Source of the DNA: Sphingomonas phyllosphaerae | GTDB lineage: Bacteria; Pseudomonadota; Alphaproteobacteria; Sphingomonadales; Sphingomonadaceae | NCBI RefSeq assembly: GCF_029623345.1 | Contig: NZ_JAPYKH010000007.1 | Coordinates: 124,001-188,000, forward strand | Length of the DNA stretch: 64,000 nt | Direction: 5' to 3' | Part shown: positions 49,367 to 56,997 of the stretch, piece after piece | Position numbering within the stretch: the first letter of the stretch is position 1 | Layout of the letters: every line of letters starts with the position of its first letter | Notes under the pieces: model-generated | Database searches by the model: none | What the model was told of the DNA's origin: nothing | What the model saw: the letters and a program-made list of their open reading frames with translations, nothing else | Program-made: the position numbers and the translations under genes

Positions 49367-50781
49367 GCGAGCCCTGCTACGACCTCGCGATCGTCGGCGG
49401 CGGCCCGGCCGGGCAGGCGGCGGCCGAGCAGGCGGTCGCCGCCGGGCTGACCGTGGTGATGCTCGACGAGCAGGCGCGCATGGGCGGGCAGATCCTGCGC
49501 CAGCCGCCCCTGGGCATGACGGTGCCGCGCTGGCTCGACGGACGCGGTTATCGTGCGCTGAAGCGCCAGCTCGCGCGCGCCGAGGCGCTGCCCGGCCTCA
49601 CCTGGTCGGGGCGCACCTCGGTGGCGGGTGTGCTGCGCGAAGCGGCGGGGTTCGCGCTGATCGCGGTGCCGACCGACGGCGCGCCGGGCCGTCGCATCGC
49701 GGCGCGGCGCTTGCTGGTGGCGGCGGGCTGCTACGACCTGCCGGTGCCGCTGCCGGGGTGGACGCTGCCCGGGGTCATGAGCGCGGGCGCGATCCAGGCC
49801 TTCGTGAAGAGCCAGCGGCTGGTGCCGGGCGAGCGCTTCGTGCTCGCGGGCACGCACCCGCTGCAACTGATCCTGGCCGATCAGATCGTCGCCGCGGGGG
49901 GCGAGGTCGCGGCGCTGCTGTTCGCGCAGGCGCCCGCCGCGGCTGCGGGGGCGCTCGCCCATCATGCCGGTTCCGCGCTGCGGCACGCCGGACCGCTGGC
50001 CGCGGCAGCGGCGAGCTACGTGCGCCTGCGCCGCGCCGGCGTGCCGATCCGCTTCGGTCGGACCGTGCTGGCGGTCGAGGGCAGCGACGAGGTCGTGGCT
50101 GCGCGCGTCGGCGTGCCCGGCGAGGCGGGTGAGGTGATCGCCTGCGACCGCGTCGGCCTCTGCTTCGGCTTCCTGCCCCAGGCCGACCTGCCGCGTAGCC
50201 TCGGCGCGACCGCGCGCTGGGTCGAGCGCACCGGCGGCTGGGCCACCGTGGCGGACGCGTGGCAGCGCGGCGACGTGCCCGGCCTGTACGTCGCGGGCGA
50301 GACCACCGGCGTCGCCGGAGCGCCCGCCGCGCTGGAGGAGGGGCGGATCGCGGGGATCGCGGTGGCGCGTGACGCCGGGCGGATCGATGCGGCGGCCGCC
50401 GAGCGCGCGGTGGCGGAGCCGCGGCGCCGGCTCGCCCGCCTGCGCGGTTTCGCGGCGCTGCTTGACGCCGTCGCCGACCCGCGCGCTGTGGTGACGCGCT
50501 TGGCGAGCGACGACACAATCGTCTGCCGCTGCGAGGATGTCACGCGGGCGCAGCTACTTGCCGCGGCCGGGGGCGTCGCGGCGCCGTCCGACGCGAGCGC
50601 GCTCAAGCTGGTCACGCGCGCGGGCATGGGGCTGTGCCAGGGACGCGGCTGCGAGGCGGCGGTGCTGCGGTTGCTGGCGGAGCGGACCGGCGTCGCGCCC
50701 GCGGCGATCGGTGGCTTCACGCCGCGCTTCCCGGTCCGTCCGGTGCCGATCGCGAGCGTCGGCGGGGCGGACTGTCACTGA
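49363..50781 (+). CDS. FAD/NAD(P)-type oxidoreductase subunit with BFD-like [2Fe-2S] domain
   Basis: A 472-residue subunit from GTG 49363. It has the dinucleotide fold YDLAIVGGGPAGQAAAEQA, MLDEQARMGGQILRQ, LLVAAGCYDLPVPLPGWTLPGVMSAGA and GLYVAGETTGVAGAPAALEEG, then a C-terminal Fe-S domain with VCRCEDVTRAQL and GLCQGRGCEA (Cys pairs of BFD-like domains). This is the alpha subunit of HcnB/OoxA/D-Hyp dehydrogenase-type complexes. The stop lies inside the first unit of a 24-bp tandem repeat. Confidence 0.88.
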   Translation: MSEPCYDLAIVGGGPAGQAAAEQAVAAGLTVVMLDEQARMGGQILRQPPLGMTVPRWLDGRGYRALKRQLARAEALPGLTWSGRTSVAGVLREAAGFALIAVPTDGAPGRRIAARRLLVAAGCYDLPVPLPGWTLPGVMSAGAIQAFVKSQRLVPGERFVLAGTHPLQLILADQIVAAGGEVAALLFAQAPAAAAGALAHHAGSALRHAGPLAAAAASYVRLRRAGVPIRFGRTVLAVEGSDEVVAARVGVPGEAGEVIACDRVGLCFGFLPQADLPRSLGATARWVERTGGWATVADAWQRGDVPGLYVAGETTGVAGAPAALEEGRIAGIAVARDAGRIDAAAAERAVAEPRRRLARLRGFAALLDAVADPRAVVTRLASDDTIVCRCEDVTRAQLLAAAGGVAAPSDASALKLVTRAGMGLCQGRGCEAAVLRLLAERTGVAPAAIGGFTPRFPVRPVPIASVGGADCH

Positions 50782-50835
50782 CGCGACGGGGCGGGCTGTC
50801 GCTCACGCGACGGGGCGGGTTGTCGCTGACGCAAC
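50764..50835. repeat. Three tandem 24-bp repeats carrying a LysR-type box
   Basis: Units 50764-50787, 50788-50811 and 50812-50835 are near-identical, each with the pattern GGGGCGG, then TGTC, then CACGC or GACGC. Only the third unit matches the full TTGTC-N5-CGCAA box; the first two read CTGTC and end CGCGA. The upstream gene's stop codon falls in unit one. Confidence 0.8.
50820..50834. promoter_or_regulatory. LysR-type box (TTGTC-N5-CGCAA)
   Basis: Lies in the third tandem repeat, 85 bp before the VOC gene start. The right half CGCAA is exact and the T-N11-A spacing is kept; the left half has two mismatches. Confidence 0.5.
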
Positions 50836-50919
50836 GAAGTCGTCGCCCGCGCGCGCTTGTCCGTTCCTGGCCGCCCCAGCACACTCGCCGCCAGACCCGA
50901 CCAGCAGGAGTATGCGCCC

Positions 50920-51405
50920 ATGGCCGACCACGATCGCCCGCTCTTCCTTGAGGCCGACCATGTCTCCTGGACGGTGCCCGACCTCGACGCGGCGGTGCGC
51001 TTCTACACCGAGGTGTTCGGCGCGACCGAGCTGTTCCGCATGGGGCCGCTCGACGCCGCCGACATCCCGCCGGGTGACGACGGCCGCGACTGGATGGCGT
51101 CGCACGTCAACGTGCCCGGCGCGCGGCTGACGCTGGCGATGCTCAAGCTGACGGCCAACCTCAACTTCCAGCTGGTGCAGTATGACAAGCCCGACGACCG
51201 CCGCACCGAGCTGCCGCGCAACTGCGACCGCGGCGGCCATCACCTCGGCCTGCGCGTCGACGACGTCGACAAGGCGGCACGCTACCTGGCGGCGCACGGC
51301 TGCACGGTCATGGAGACGATCGTGATCGATGCCGGCCCGCTCGCCGGCCACAAGAACCTCTACGTGCTCGATCCCTTCGGCCATCAGCTCGAGATCGTCG
51401 ACTGA
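50920..51405 (+). CDS. VOC-family metalloenzyme (glyoxalase/dioxygenase superfamily)
   Basis: A 161-residue protein from ATG 50920 with CAGGAG upstream. It has two beta-alpha-beta-beta-beta repeats: EADHVSWTVPDLDAAVRFYTEVFGA at the N-terminus and GGHHLGLRVDDVDKAARYLAAHG in the second half, ending YVLDPFGHQLEIVD. Metal ligands His (DHVSW, GGHHLG) and Glu (QLEIV) are in the usual places. VOC enzymes include lyases, epimerases, ring-cleaving dioxygenases and resistance proteins, so the reaction is unassigned. It is followed 35 bp later by RidA. Confidence 0.8.
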   Translation: MADHDRPLFLEADHVSWTVPDLDAAVRFYTEVFGATELFRMGPLDAADIPPGDDGRDWMASHVNVPGARLTLAMLKLTANLNFQLVQYDKPDDRRTELPRNCDRGGHHLGLRVDDVDKAARYLAAHGCTVMETIVIDAGPLAGHKNLYVLDPFGHQLEIVD

Positions 51406-51440
51406 TCGCCGCCCCGTCCGCGCCAGACCCAGGAGAGCTT

Positions 51441-51845
51441 ATGCCGATCGAACGTCTCAACCCGCCCGCGCTCTACGACAGCCTGCAGTTCGGTTTCAGC
51501 CATGCGACGGTGCAGCACGGTGGTCGCACCCTGCACCTCGCCGGACAGGTCGGCTGGGACAAGGAGCTGAACGTCGCCGCGGGCGATCTCGCCGCGCAGA
51601 CGCGCCAGGCCCTCGCCAACCTGCGCACGGTGCTCGAGGCGGCGGGCGCGAGCGCGGCCGACATCGTGCGGCTGCGCACCTATGTCGTCGACCACGAACC
51701 CGCCAAGCTCGGCATCGTGCTCCAGGAGGTCGGCGCCTTCTACGGCGAGGCGATGCCCGCGCCCAATACCTTCATCGGGGTGCAGGCGCTGGCGCTGCCC
51801 GACTTCCTGGTCGAGATAGAAGCGATCGCGGCGCTGCCGGACTGA
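51441..51845 (+). CDS. RidA/YjgF-family protein lacking the conserved Arg
   Basis: A 134-residue Rid-fold protein with AGQVGWDKELNVAAGDLAAQTRQALANLRTVLEAAGAS and the C-terminal VQALALPDFLVEIEAIAAL. In place of the PARxxVEV motif it reads PAPNTFIGV, so the RidA catalytic Arg is Asn and classical imine deaminase activity is uncertain. It follows the VOC gene in a unit behind a LysR-type box and next to an amine dehydrogenase operon whose product would be an imine. Confidence 0.82.
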   Translation: MPIERLNPPALYDSLQFGFSHATVQHGGRTLHLAGQVGWDKELNVAAGDLAAQTRQALANLRTVLEAAGASAADIVRLRTYVVDHEPAKLGIVLQEVGAFYGEAMPAPNTFIGVQALALPDFLVEIEAIAALPD

Positions 51846-51964
51846 TCAGGCGGGCACACCACAGCCAACCTGAGTGCCTTAACGGTCAGATATGTCGGCT
51901 ATATCTTGCACTCACCCAAGCGCGTGGCGTGGGTTCGCGGTAACGAAACCGTATCACGGCAGTG

Positions 51965-51979
51965 TTGTGCGCAGCGCAA
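51965..51979. promoter_or_regulatory. LysR-type box (TTGTG-N5-CGCAA)
   Basis: Lies 138 bp upstream of the TBDR at 52118. The left half has one mismatch; the right half CGCAA is exact, followed by CG as in most other copies. Confidence 0.5.
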
Positions 51980-52117
51980 CGAAGTCCTCGCCTCCGCCGC
52001 ATTGCAGGGAAGGCGACCAAGATAGATCATGATCTCACGCTTACCGACGGCTCACACGTCGGAAGCGTCCGCAGGCGGGCATCGTACTCTTACCAACCCT
52101 TGCAGGGGAGGATCTCC

Positions 52118-54388
52118 ATGCGTTGTCCCAACATCATCGCCTTTTTTTTGTCGGCCAGCGGCGCAGCCATGGCGGCAGCGCTGTTCGCTGCCACCGCGCA
52201 AGCGCAGCAGTCTCCGGCGACGAACGACGCACAGAACGCCACCGCCGAGACCGAGCCGAGCGTCGGCGCCGCGGCGGGTGACATCGTCGTCACCGCTTCC
52301 AAGCGCGTCGCCAGCACGGTGCAGGACACGCCGATCTCGGTCCAGGCACTGAGCGGCGACGACCTCAAGGCGCGCGGCGCGGTCGATTTCGCCGACTTCT
52401 ATCGCTCCGTTCCGGGCCTGTCGGTGCAGGACGAGGGGCCGGGTGACAAGCGCTACGTCATCCGCGGCATCAACTCGAACGGTGCCGGCACCGTCGGCCT
52501 CTATCTCGACGAGACCGTGATCACCGGCGAGAACGCCCAGGACGGCTCGGGCCAGGCGCCCGACATCAAGCTGTTCGATATCGACCGCGTCGAGGTGCTG
52601 CGCGGGCCGCAGGGCACCACCTTCGGGGCCAGTTCGATGGCGGGCACGATCCGCTACATCACCGCCAAGCCCAAGCTCGATCGCTGGACCGGCTACGTCC
52701 AGTCGGGCCTGCGCGCGACGCGCGGCGCCGATCTCGGGCTACAGACCGACGGTGCGATCAACATACCGGTGATCGCGGGCGTACTCGCGGTGCGCGCCTC
52801 GGGCTTCTACGCCGATCTGCCCGGCTATATCGACAACCGCTTTCAGGAAGGCGCCAACGCCGAGAAGAGCAAGGCCGGGCGGTTGCAGGCGCGGCTCCAG
52901 ATCACGCCCGATCTCACGCTGGACGGTATGGCGATGTACCAGAAGGTCCATCAGGACGCGAAGAACTTCTACAATCGCGTCGACTTCGCCGGTGCTCCCC
53001 TCACGGGTTACCGCTATCAGCAGGCCGATGTCGCGCGCGCGCCGTATGACGACGAGAGCGAGATCTACAACGCGACACTGACTTATGCGCAGCCGTTCGG
53101 CACCGTCACCGCGACCAGCTCGCGCTTCGTGCGCGATACCGACTTCAACCGCGATGCCTCGCTGGCGGCGCAGGCCTTCTTCGACTTGCCGTACGACGGT
53201 GCCGGCCGCTCGCTCCTGCGCCAGGTCAAGCACCGCCGCGTCGACAGCGCCGAGCTGCGCTTCGCCTCCGACTTCGGTGGCCCGTTCCAGTTGCTGTTCG
53301 GCGGCTTCTATCAGAACGAGAACCGCAATTATCGCAGTTACTGGCCGACGGTGAACGCGCAGGGGGTGATCGACGCCAGCACGCGCCTGCTGCTCGATCG
53401 CACCGTCGGCACCGATATCAAGGAGAAAGCGCTGTTCGGCGAGGCGAGCTACGCCTTCGTGCCAAATCTGACGCTGACCGTCGGTGCGCGGCTCTTCGAC
53501 TTCAACCTGGAGCAGCGCTCGGTTGCGATCGTCAGCGCCGGTGGCGGCACCGGCGCGGGACCGGGCCCGCTGCTCAAGGCGAGCGACAGCGGGCTGATCG
53601 GGCGCTTCAACCTGGCGTGGAAGGTCAACGAGCAGGTCAACGCCTATGTCCAGGTGGCGCAGGGCTATCGCTCCGGCGGCACCAACGACCAGACCGCCGC
53701 CGAGCTTGCCAACGTGTCGATCCCGGCGGGCTACGGCTCGGATTCGCTGTGGAACTACGAGCTCGGCGTGAAGACGGCGCTGCTCGATCGCAAGCTCTAC
53801 CTCAATGGCGCGGTCTATTACATCGACTGGTCGAACATCCAGGTGACCGACCAGGCCAGCGCGGGCACGGTCTCCTTCCCGTTCACCGGCAACGGCGGCA
53901 AGGCGTCGGTCAAGGGTGCCGAGCTGACGCTGGACGCGCGCCCGGTCGCCGGGTTGCAGCTCAACCTCGGGCTCAACTACAGCCTGGCGGAGCTGAGCGA
54001 GGACAACCCCGTTCCCGCCACCGGGCGCAAGGGCGACCGCGTGCCTTATGTGCCCGAGTGGACCGGCTCGGCCGGCTTCTCGTACAGCGCACCGATCGGC
54101 GACGCCGGGCTGGAGGGAACGATCGGCGCCGACGCGAGCTACCAGGGATCGATGGCGACCAAGTTCAACCCGGCGATCGCCAATTACCGCGCGCTCGACT
54201 CTTATTGGTTGGTCGGACTGCGCGCCGGGGTCTCGCGCGGGCCGTGGGCGCTCAACCTCAATATGACCAACCTGTTCGACGACAATACGCCGATCAACTA
54301 CAACGAGATCGTCCCCGGCGTGTACCCCGACGGATTCTACATCAGCCGACCGCGCACGGTCACGCTCGCCGGCACGGTGCGGTTCTGA
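52118..54388 (+). CDS. TonB-dependent outer-membrane receptor
   Basis: A 756-residue receptor from ATG 52118 (GGGGAGG upstream). The signal peptide ends ATAQAQ, then DIVVTASKRVASTVQDTPISV, a plug with FADFYRSVPGLSVQ, YVIRGINSNGAGTVGLYLDE and VEVLRGPQGTTFGASSMAGTIRYI, and a barrel ending RTVTLAGTVRF. It belongs to the sphingomonad group with a DxxLFDIDRVEVLRGPQ plug. It overlaps a GH3 glycosidase by 4 bp, so the two are coupled, suggesting a glycosylated ligand (inference). A longer frame to 51962 passes through the regulatory box and is rejected. Confidence 0.93.
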   Translation: MRCPNIIAFFLSASGAAMAAALFAATAQAQQSPATNDAQNATAETEPSVGAAAGDIVVTASKRVASTVQDTPISVQALSGDDLKARGAVDFADFYRSVPGLSVQDEGPGDKRYVIRGINSNGAGTVGLYLDETVITGENAQDGSGQAPDIKLFDIDRVEVLRGPQGTTFGASSMAGTIRYITAKPKLDRWTGYVQSGLRATRGADLGLQTDGAINIPVIAGVLAVRASGFYADLPGYIDNRFQEGANAEKSKAGRLQARLQITPDLTLDGMAMYQKVHQDAKNFYNRVDFAGAPLTGYRYQQADVARAPYDDESEIYNATLTYAQPFGTVTATSSRFVRDTDFNRDASLAAQAFFDLPYDGAGRSLLRQVKHRRVDSAELRFASDFGGPFQLLFGGFYQNENRNYRSYWPTVNAQGVIDASTRLLLDRTVGTDIKEKALFGEASYAFVPNLTLTVGARLFDFNLEQRSVAIVSAGGGTGAGPGPLLKASDSGLIGRFNLAWKVNEQVNAYVQVAQGYRSGGTNDQTAAELANVSIPAGYGSDSLWNYELGVKTALLDRKLYLNGAVYYIDWSNIQVTDQASAGTVSFPFTGNGGKASVKGAELTLDARPVAGLQLNLGLNYSLAELSEDNPVPATGRKGDRVPYVPEWTGSAGFSYSAPIGDAGLEGTIGADASYQGSMATKFNPAIANYRALDSYWLVGLRAGVSRGPWALNLNMTNLFDDNTPINYNEIVPGVYPDGFYISRPRTVTLAGTVRF

Positions 54389-56964
54389 TCCGCCCCGTCC
54401 AGCTCCGGCAGGGCGCAGTTGCGCTCGTCGCGCTCACCGCCGCGACGGCCGCGACCGCGGGGGAACCGCGCCCCTGGGCCGATCCCGCGCGGCCAGCCGC
54501 GGAGCGTGCGCGGCTGATCGTCGCGGCGATGACCGAGGCGGAGAAGCTGGCGCTGCTCGAGGGCGACACCACGCTCGACGCTAACGGCACTGGGGTGAAT
54601 CCCTGCGTCGGTCATGTCAGCGGAATTCCGCGTCTCGACCTGCCCGCGCTCTGCATGGGCGACGGGCCCGCCGGCGTCGGCAACGGCATGACCCAGGTCA
54701 CGCAATTTCCCGCGCCGATCATGGGCGCGGCGACGTGGAACGCGGCGCTGATGGAGCGATACGGCGCCGCACTCGGTGCCGAACATGCCGCGAAGGGGCG
54801 CAACGTCGTGCTCGCGCCGACGATCAACATCATCCGCACGCCGCTGTGGGGCCGCACCGCCGAGACGCTGAGCGAGGATCCCTATCTCACCGCCACGTTG
54901 GGCACCGCGATCGTGCGCGGGATCCAGGCGCGGGGGGTGATCGCCACGCCGAAGCATCTCGCCGCCAACAATCAGGAATGGCTCCGTCTCGGCGACGCGC
55001 CGGCCTATGAGGCGATCGACGCGCGCGTCTCCGCCCGCGCATTGCACGAGATCTATCTGCCGGCGTTCGAAGCGGCGGTGACGCGTGCCGGGGCGGGCTC
55101 GATCATGTGCGCCTACAATCGCGTGAACGGTCATTATGCGTGCGAGAACCACGATCTGCTGGGGACGCTGCGCGGCTGGGGCTTTGACGGCTTCGTCGTC
55201 GCCGATTGGTATTTCGCGCATCGCAGCACGGTCGCCGCGGCCAAGGCGGGGCTCGACATTTCGATGCCCGGCGGCACCAGCCCGTTCGGCTTTGCCGACT
55301 TCTACGGCGCGCCGTTGCGCGCGGCATTGGCGCGCGGCGCGGTCTCGCGCGGCGATATCGACGCGATGGTCACCCGGATCGTCACGCCGATGTTCCGGCT
55401 CGGGCTGGTCGACCGGCCGATCCGCGGCAGCAGCGCCGCGGACGCGCGCGCGCCGGCGCATCTCGCGCTCTCGGAGGAGATCGCCGAGCAGGGCAGCGTG
55501 CTGCTGCGCAACGAGGGCGGCGTGCTGCCGCTGGCGCGCACCGTGCGCTCGATCGCGGTAATCGGCGACGATGCCGGCGCCAACGTCCAGACCACCGAGC
55601 GCTACGGCGGGTTCGTCAAGAACGACGCGGTCCACCCGCGCGCGCCGCTCGATTCGATCCGCGCCGCGCTGCCCGCCGGGACGCGGGTGCGCTATGCGCG
55701 CGGCACGCTCGGCATTGGTGCGCTGCCCGCCATCCCGGTGGCGGCGTTCCGCGGGCTCACCGCACGCTACTTCGCCGGCGCCACCCCGCAGGGCAGCGCG
55801 CTCGTCACGCGCGCCGAGCCGCGCATCGATTATGCCGAGGCGGGGGCGAAGGCGGGGGTGGCCGGGCTGCCCACGACCTGGTCGGCGCGCTGGGAGGGGC
55901 AGATCGTGCCGCCGCGCACGGGATCGTACCGCTTCTCGCTCGACGGCGGCGGCGACGCGCGGCTGACCATCGACGGGCGGCGGGTCGCCACCGTGCCCAA
56001 GAACAGCTTCCGTCTCGTCACCCACGGCGTGGCCGAGCTGCGCGCCGGCGTCCCGGTCCGCTTCCGGCTCGACTATAGCAATGCGCCGACGCTCTCGCCG
56101 ACCGAGCTGCGGCTCGGCTGGCAGGTGCCCGACGCCGGCCTGATCGACGCGGCGGTCGCCGCGGCGCGCGCGAGCGACGTCGCCTTGGTGTTCGTCGCCG
56201 ATCATGTCTCGGAGGGTGCGGACCGTACCGACCTGCGCCTGCCCGGCGACCAGGACGCGCTGATCGCCGCCGTGGCCGCGGCCAACCCGCGCACCGTGGT
56301 GGTGCTGCACACGGTCGGACCCGTGCTGATGCCGTGGCGCGACCGCGTGGCGGGCATCGTCGCAGCCTGGTATCCCGGCGAGCAGGCGGCGGACTCGATC
56401 GCCGCGCTGCTGACCGGCCGCGCCAACCCGTCGGGCAAGCTGCCGGTGACCTTCCCCGCCGACATGACCAGCGGGCCGACCGACCGGCCCGAGCGTTATC
56501 CCGGCGTCGGCACGACGGTGCGCTACGACGAGGACCTGCTGGTCGGCTATCGCTGGTACGACCAGCAGCGCGTCGAGCCGCTGTATCCCTTCGGCTTCGG
56601 GCTGTCCTACACGCGCTTCCGCTACGATCGGCTCAGCGTGGCGCCGCGACCGGGCGGCGGCTGGCAGGTGCGTGCGACGGTGCGCAACGTCGGCGCGCGC
56701 GCGGGCAGCGAGGTGGCGCAGCTCTACGTCGCGCTGGCGCCCGGGAGCGGCGAGCCGCCCCAGCAGCTCAAGGGCTTCGCGCGAGTTACGCTGGAGCCGG
56801 GCGCGGCCGAGACGGTCGACTTCACGCTCACCGAGCGCGACCTGTCGACCTGGGACGAGGCGTCTGGCGGCTGGCGCCTCCATCCGGGCCGCGCCGGGGT
56901 GTTCGTCGGCGGCAGCTCACGTGATCACGCGCTCACCGGACAGATCGACGTGGCCGCCCGTTGA
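54385..56964 (+). CDS. Glycoside hydrolase family 3 with PA14 insert (probable CTG start)
   Basis: An 859-residue GH3 beta-glycosidase if initiated at CTG 54385, which overlaps the TBDR stop (CTGA) and gives a signal peptide, LRQGAVALVALTAATAATAG. No ATG, GTG or TTG lies in frame between 54247 and the first internal ATG, which would remove the signal. The TIM barrel includes ICMGDGPAGVG, KHLAANNQEW and the nucleophile Asp in GFDGFVVADWYF. A PA14 domain lies around LTARYFAGATPQGSALV to LGWQVPD, and the C-terminal fibronectin-like domain follows. It would cleave a beta-glucoside in the periplasm. Confidence 0.85.
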   Translation: MIRPVQLRQGAVALVALTAATAATAGEPRPWADPARPAAERARLIVAAMTEAEKLALLEGDTTLDANGTGVNPCVGHVSGIPRLDLPALCMGDGPAGVGNGMTQVTQFPAPIMGAATWNAALMERYGAALGAEHAAKGRNVVLAPTINIIRTPLWGRTAETLSEDPYLTATLGTAIVRGIQARGVIATPKHLAANNQEWLRLGDAPAYEAIDARVSARALHEIYLPAFEAAVTRAGAGSIMCAYNRVNGHYACENHDLLGTLRGWGFDGFVVADWYFAHRSTVAAAKAGLDISMPGGTSPFGFADFYGAPLRAALARGAVSRGDIDAMVTRIVTPMFRLGLVDRPIRGSSAADARAPAHLALSEEIAEQGSVLLRNEGGVLPLARTVRSIAVIGDDAGANVQTTERYGGFVKNDAVHPRAPLDSIRAALPAGTRVRYARGTLGIGALPAIPVAAFRGLTARYFAGATPQGSALVTRAEPRIDYAEAGAKAGVAGLPTTWSARWEGQIVPPRTGSYRFSLDGGGDARLTIDGRRVATVPKNSFRLVTHGVAELRAGVPVRFRLDYSNAPTLSPTELRLGWQVPDAGLIDAAVAAARASDVALVFVADHVSEGADRTDLRLPGDQDALIAAVAAANPRTVVVLHTVGPVLMPWRDRVAGIVAAWYPGEQAADSIAALLTGRANPSGKLPVTFPADMTSGPTDRPERYPGVGTTVRYDEDLLVGYRWYDQQRVEPLYPFGFGLSYTRFRYDRLSVAPRPGGGWQVRATVRNVGARAGSEVAQLYVALAPGSGEPPQQLKGFARVTLEPGAAETVDFTLTERDLSTWDEASGGWRLHPGRAGVFVGGSSRDHALTGQIDVAAR

Positions 56965-56997
56965 GCGCGCGGAACCGGCGCGATCGGGGATGAACGC

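Noticed and set aside
46942..50781. Complete hydroxyproline catabolic operon
   Set aside because: The lyase and dehydrogenase fit, but the epimerase and semialdehyde dehydrogenase are missing, so the substrate is left open.
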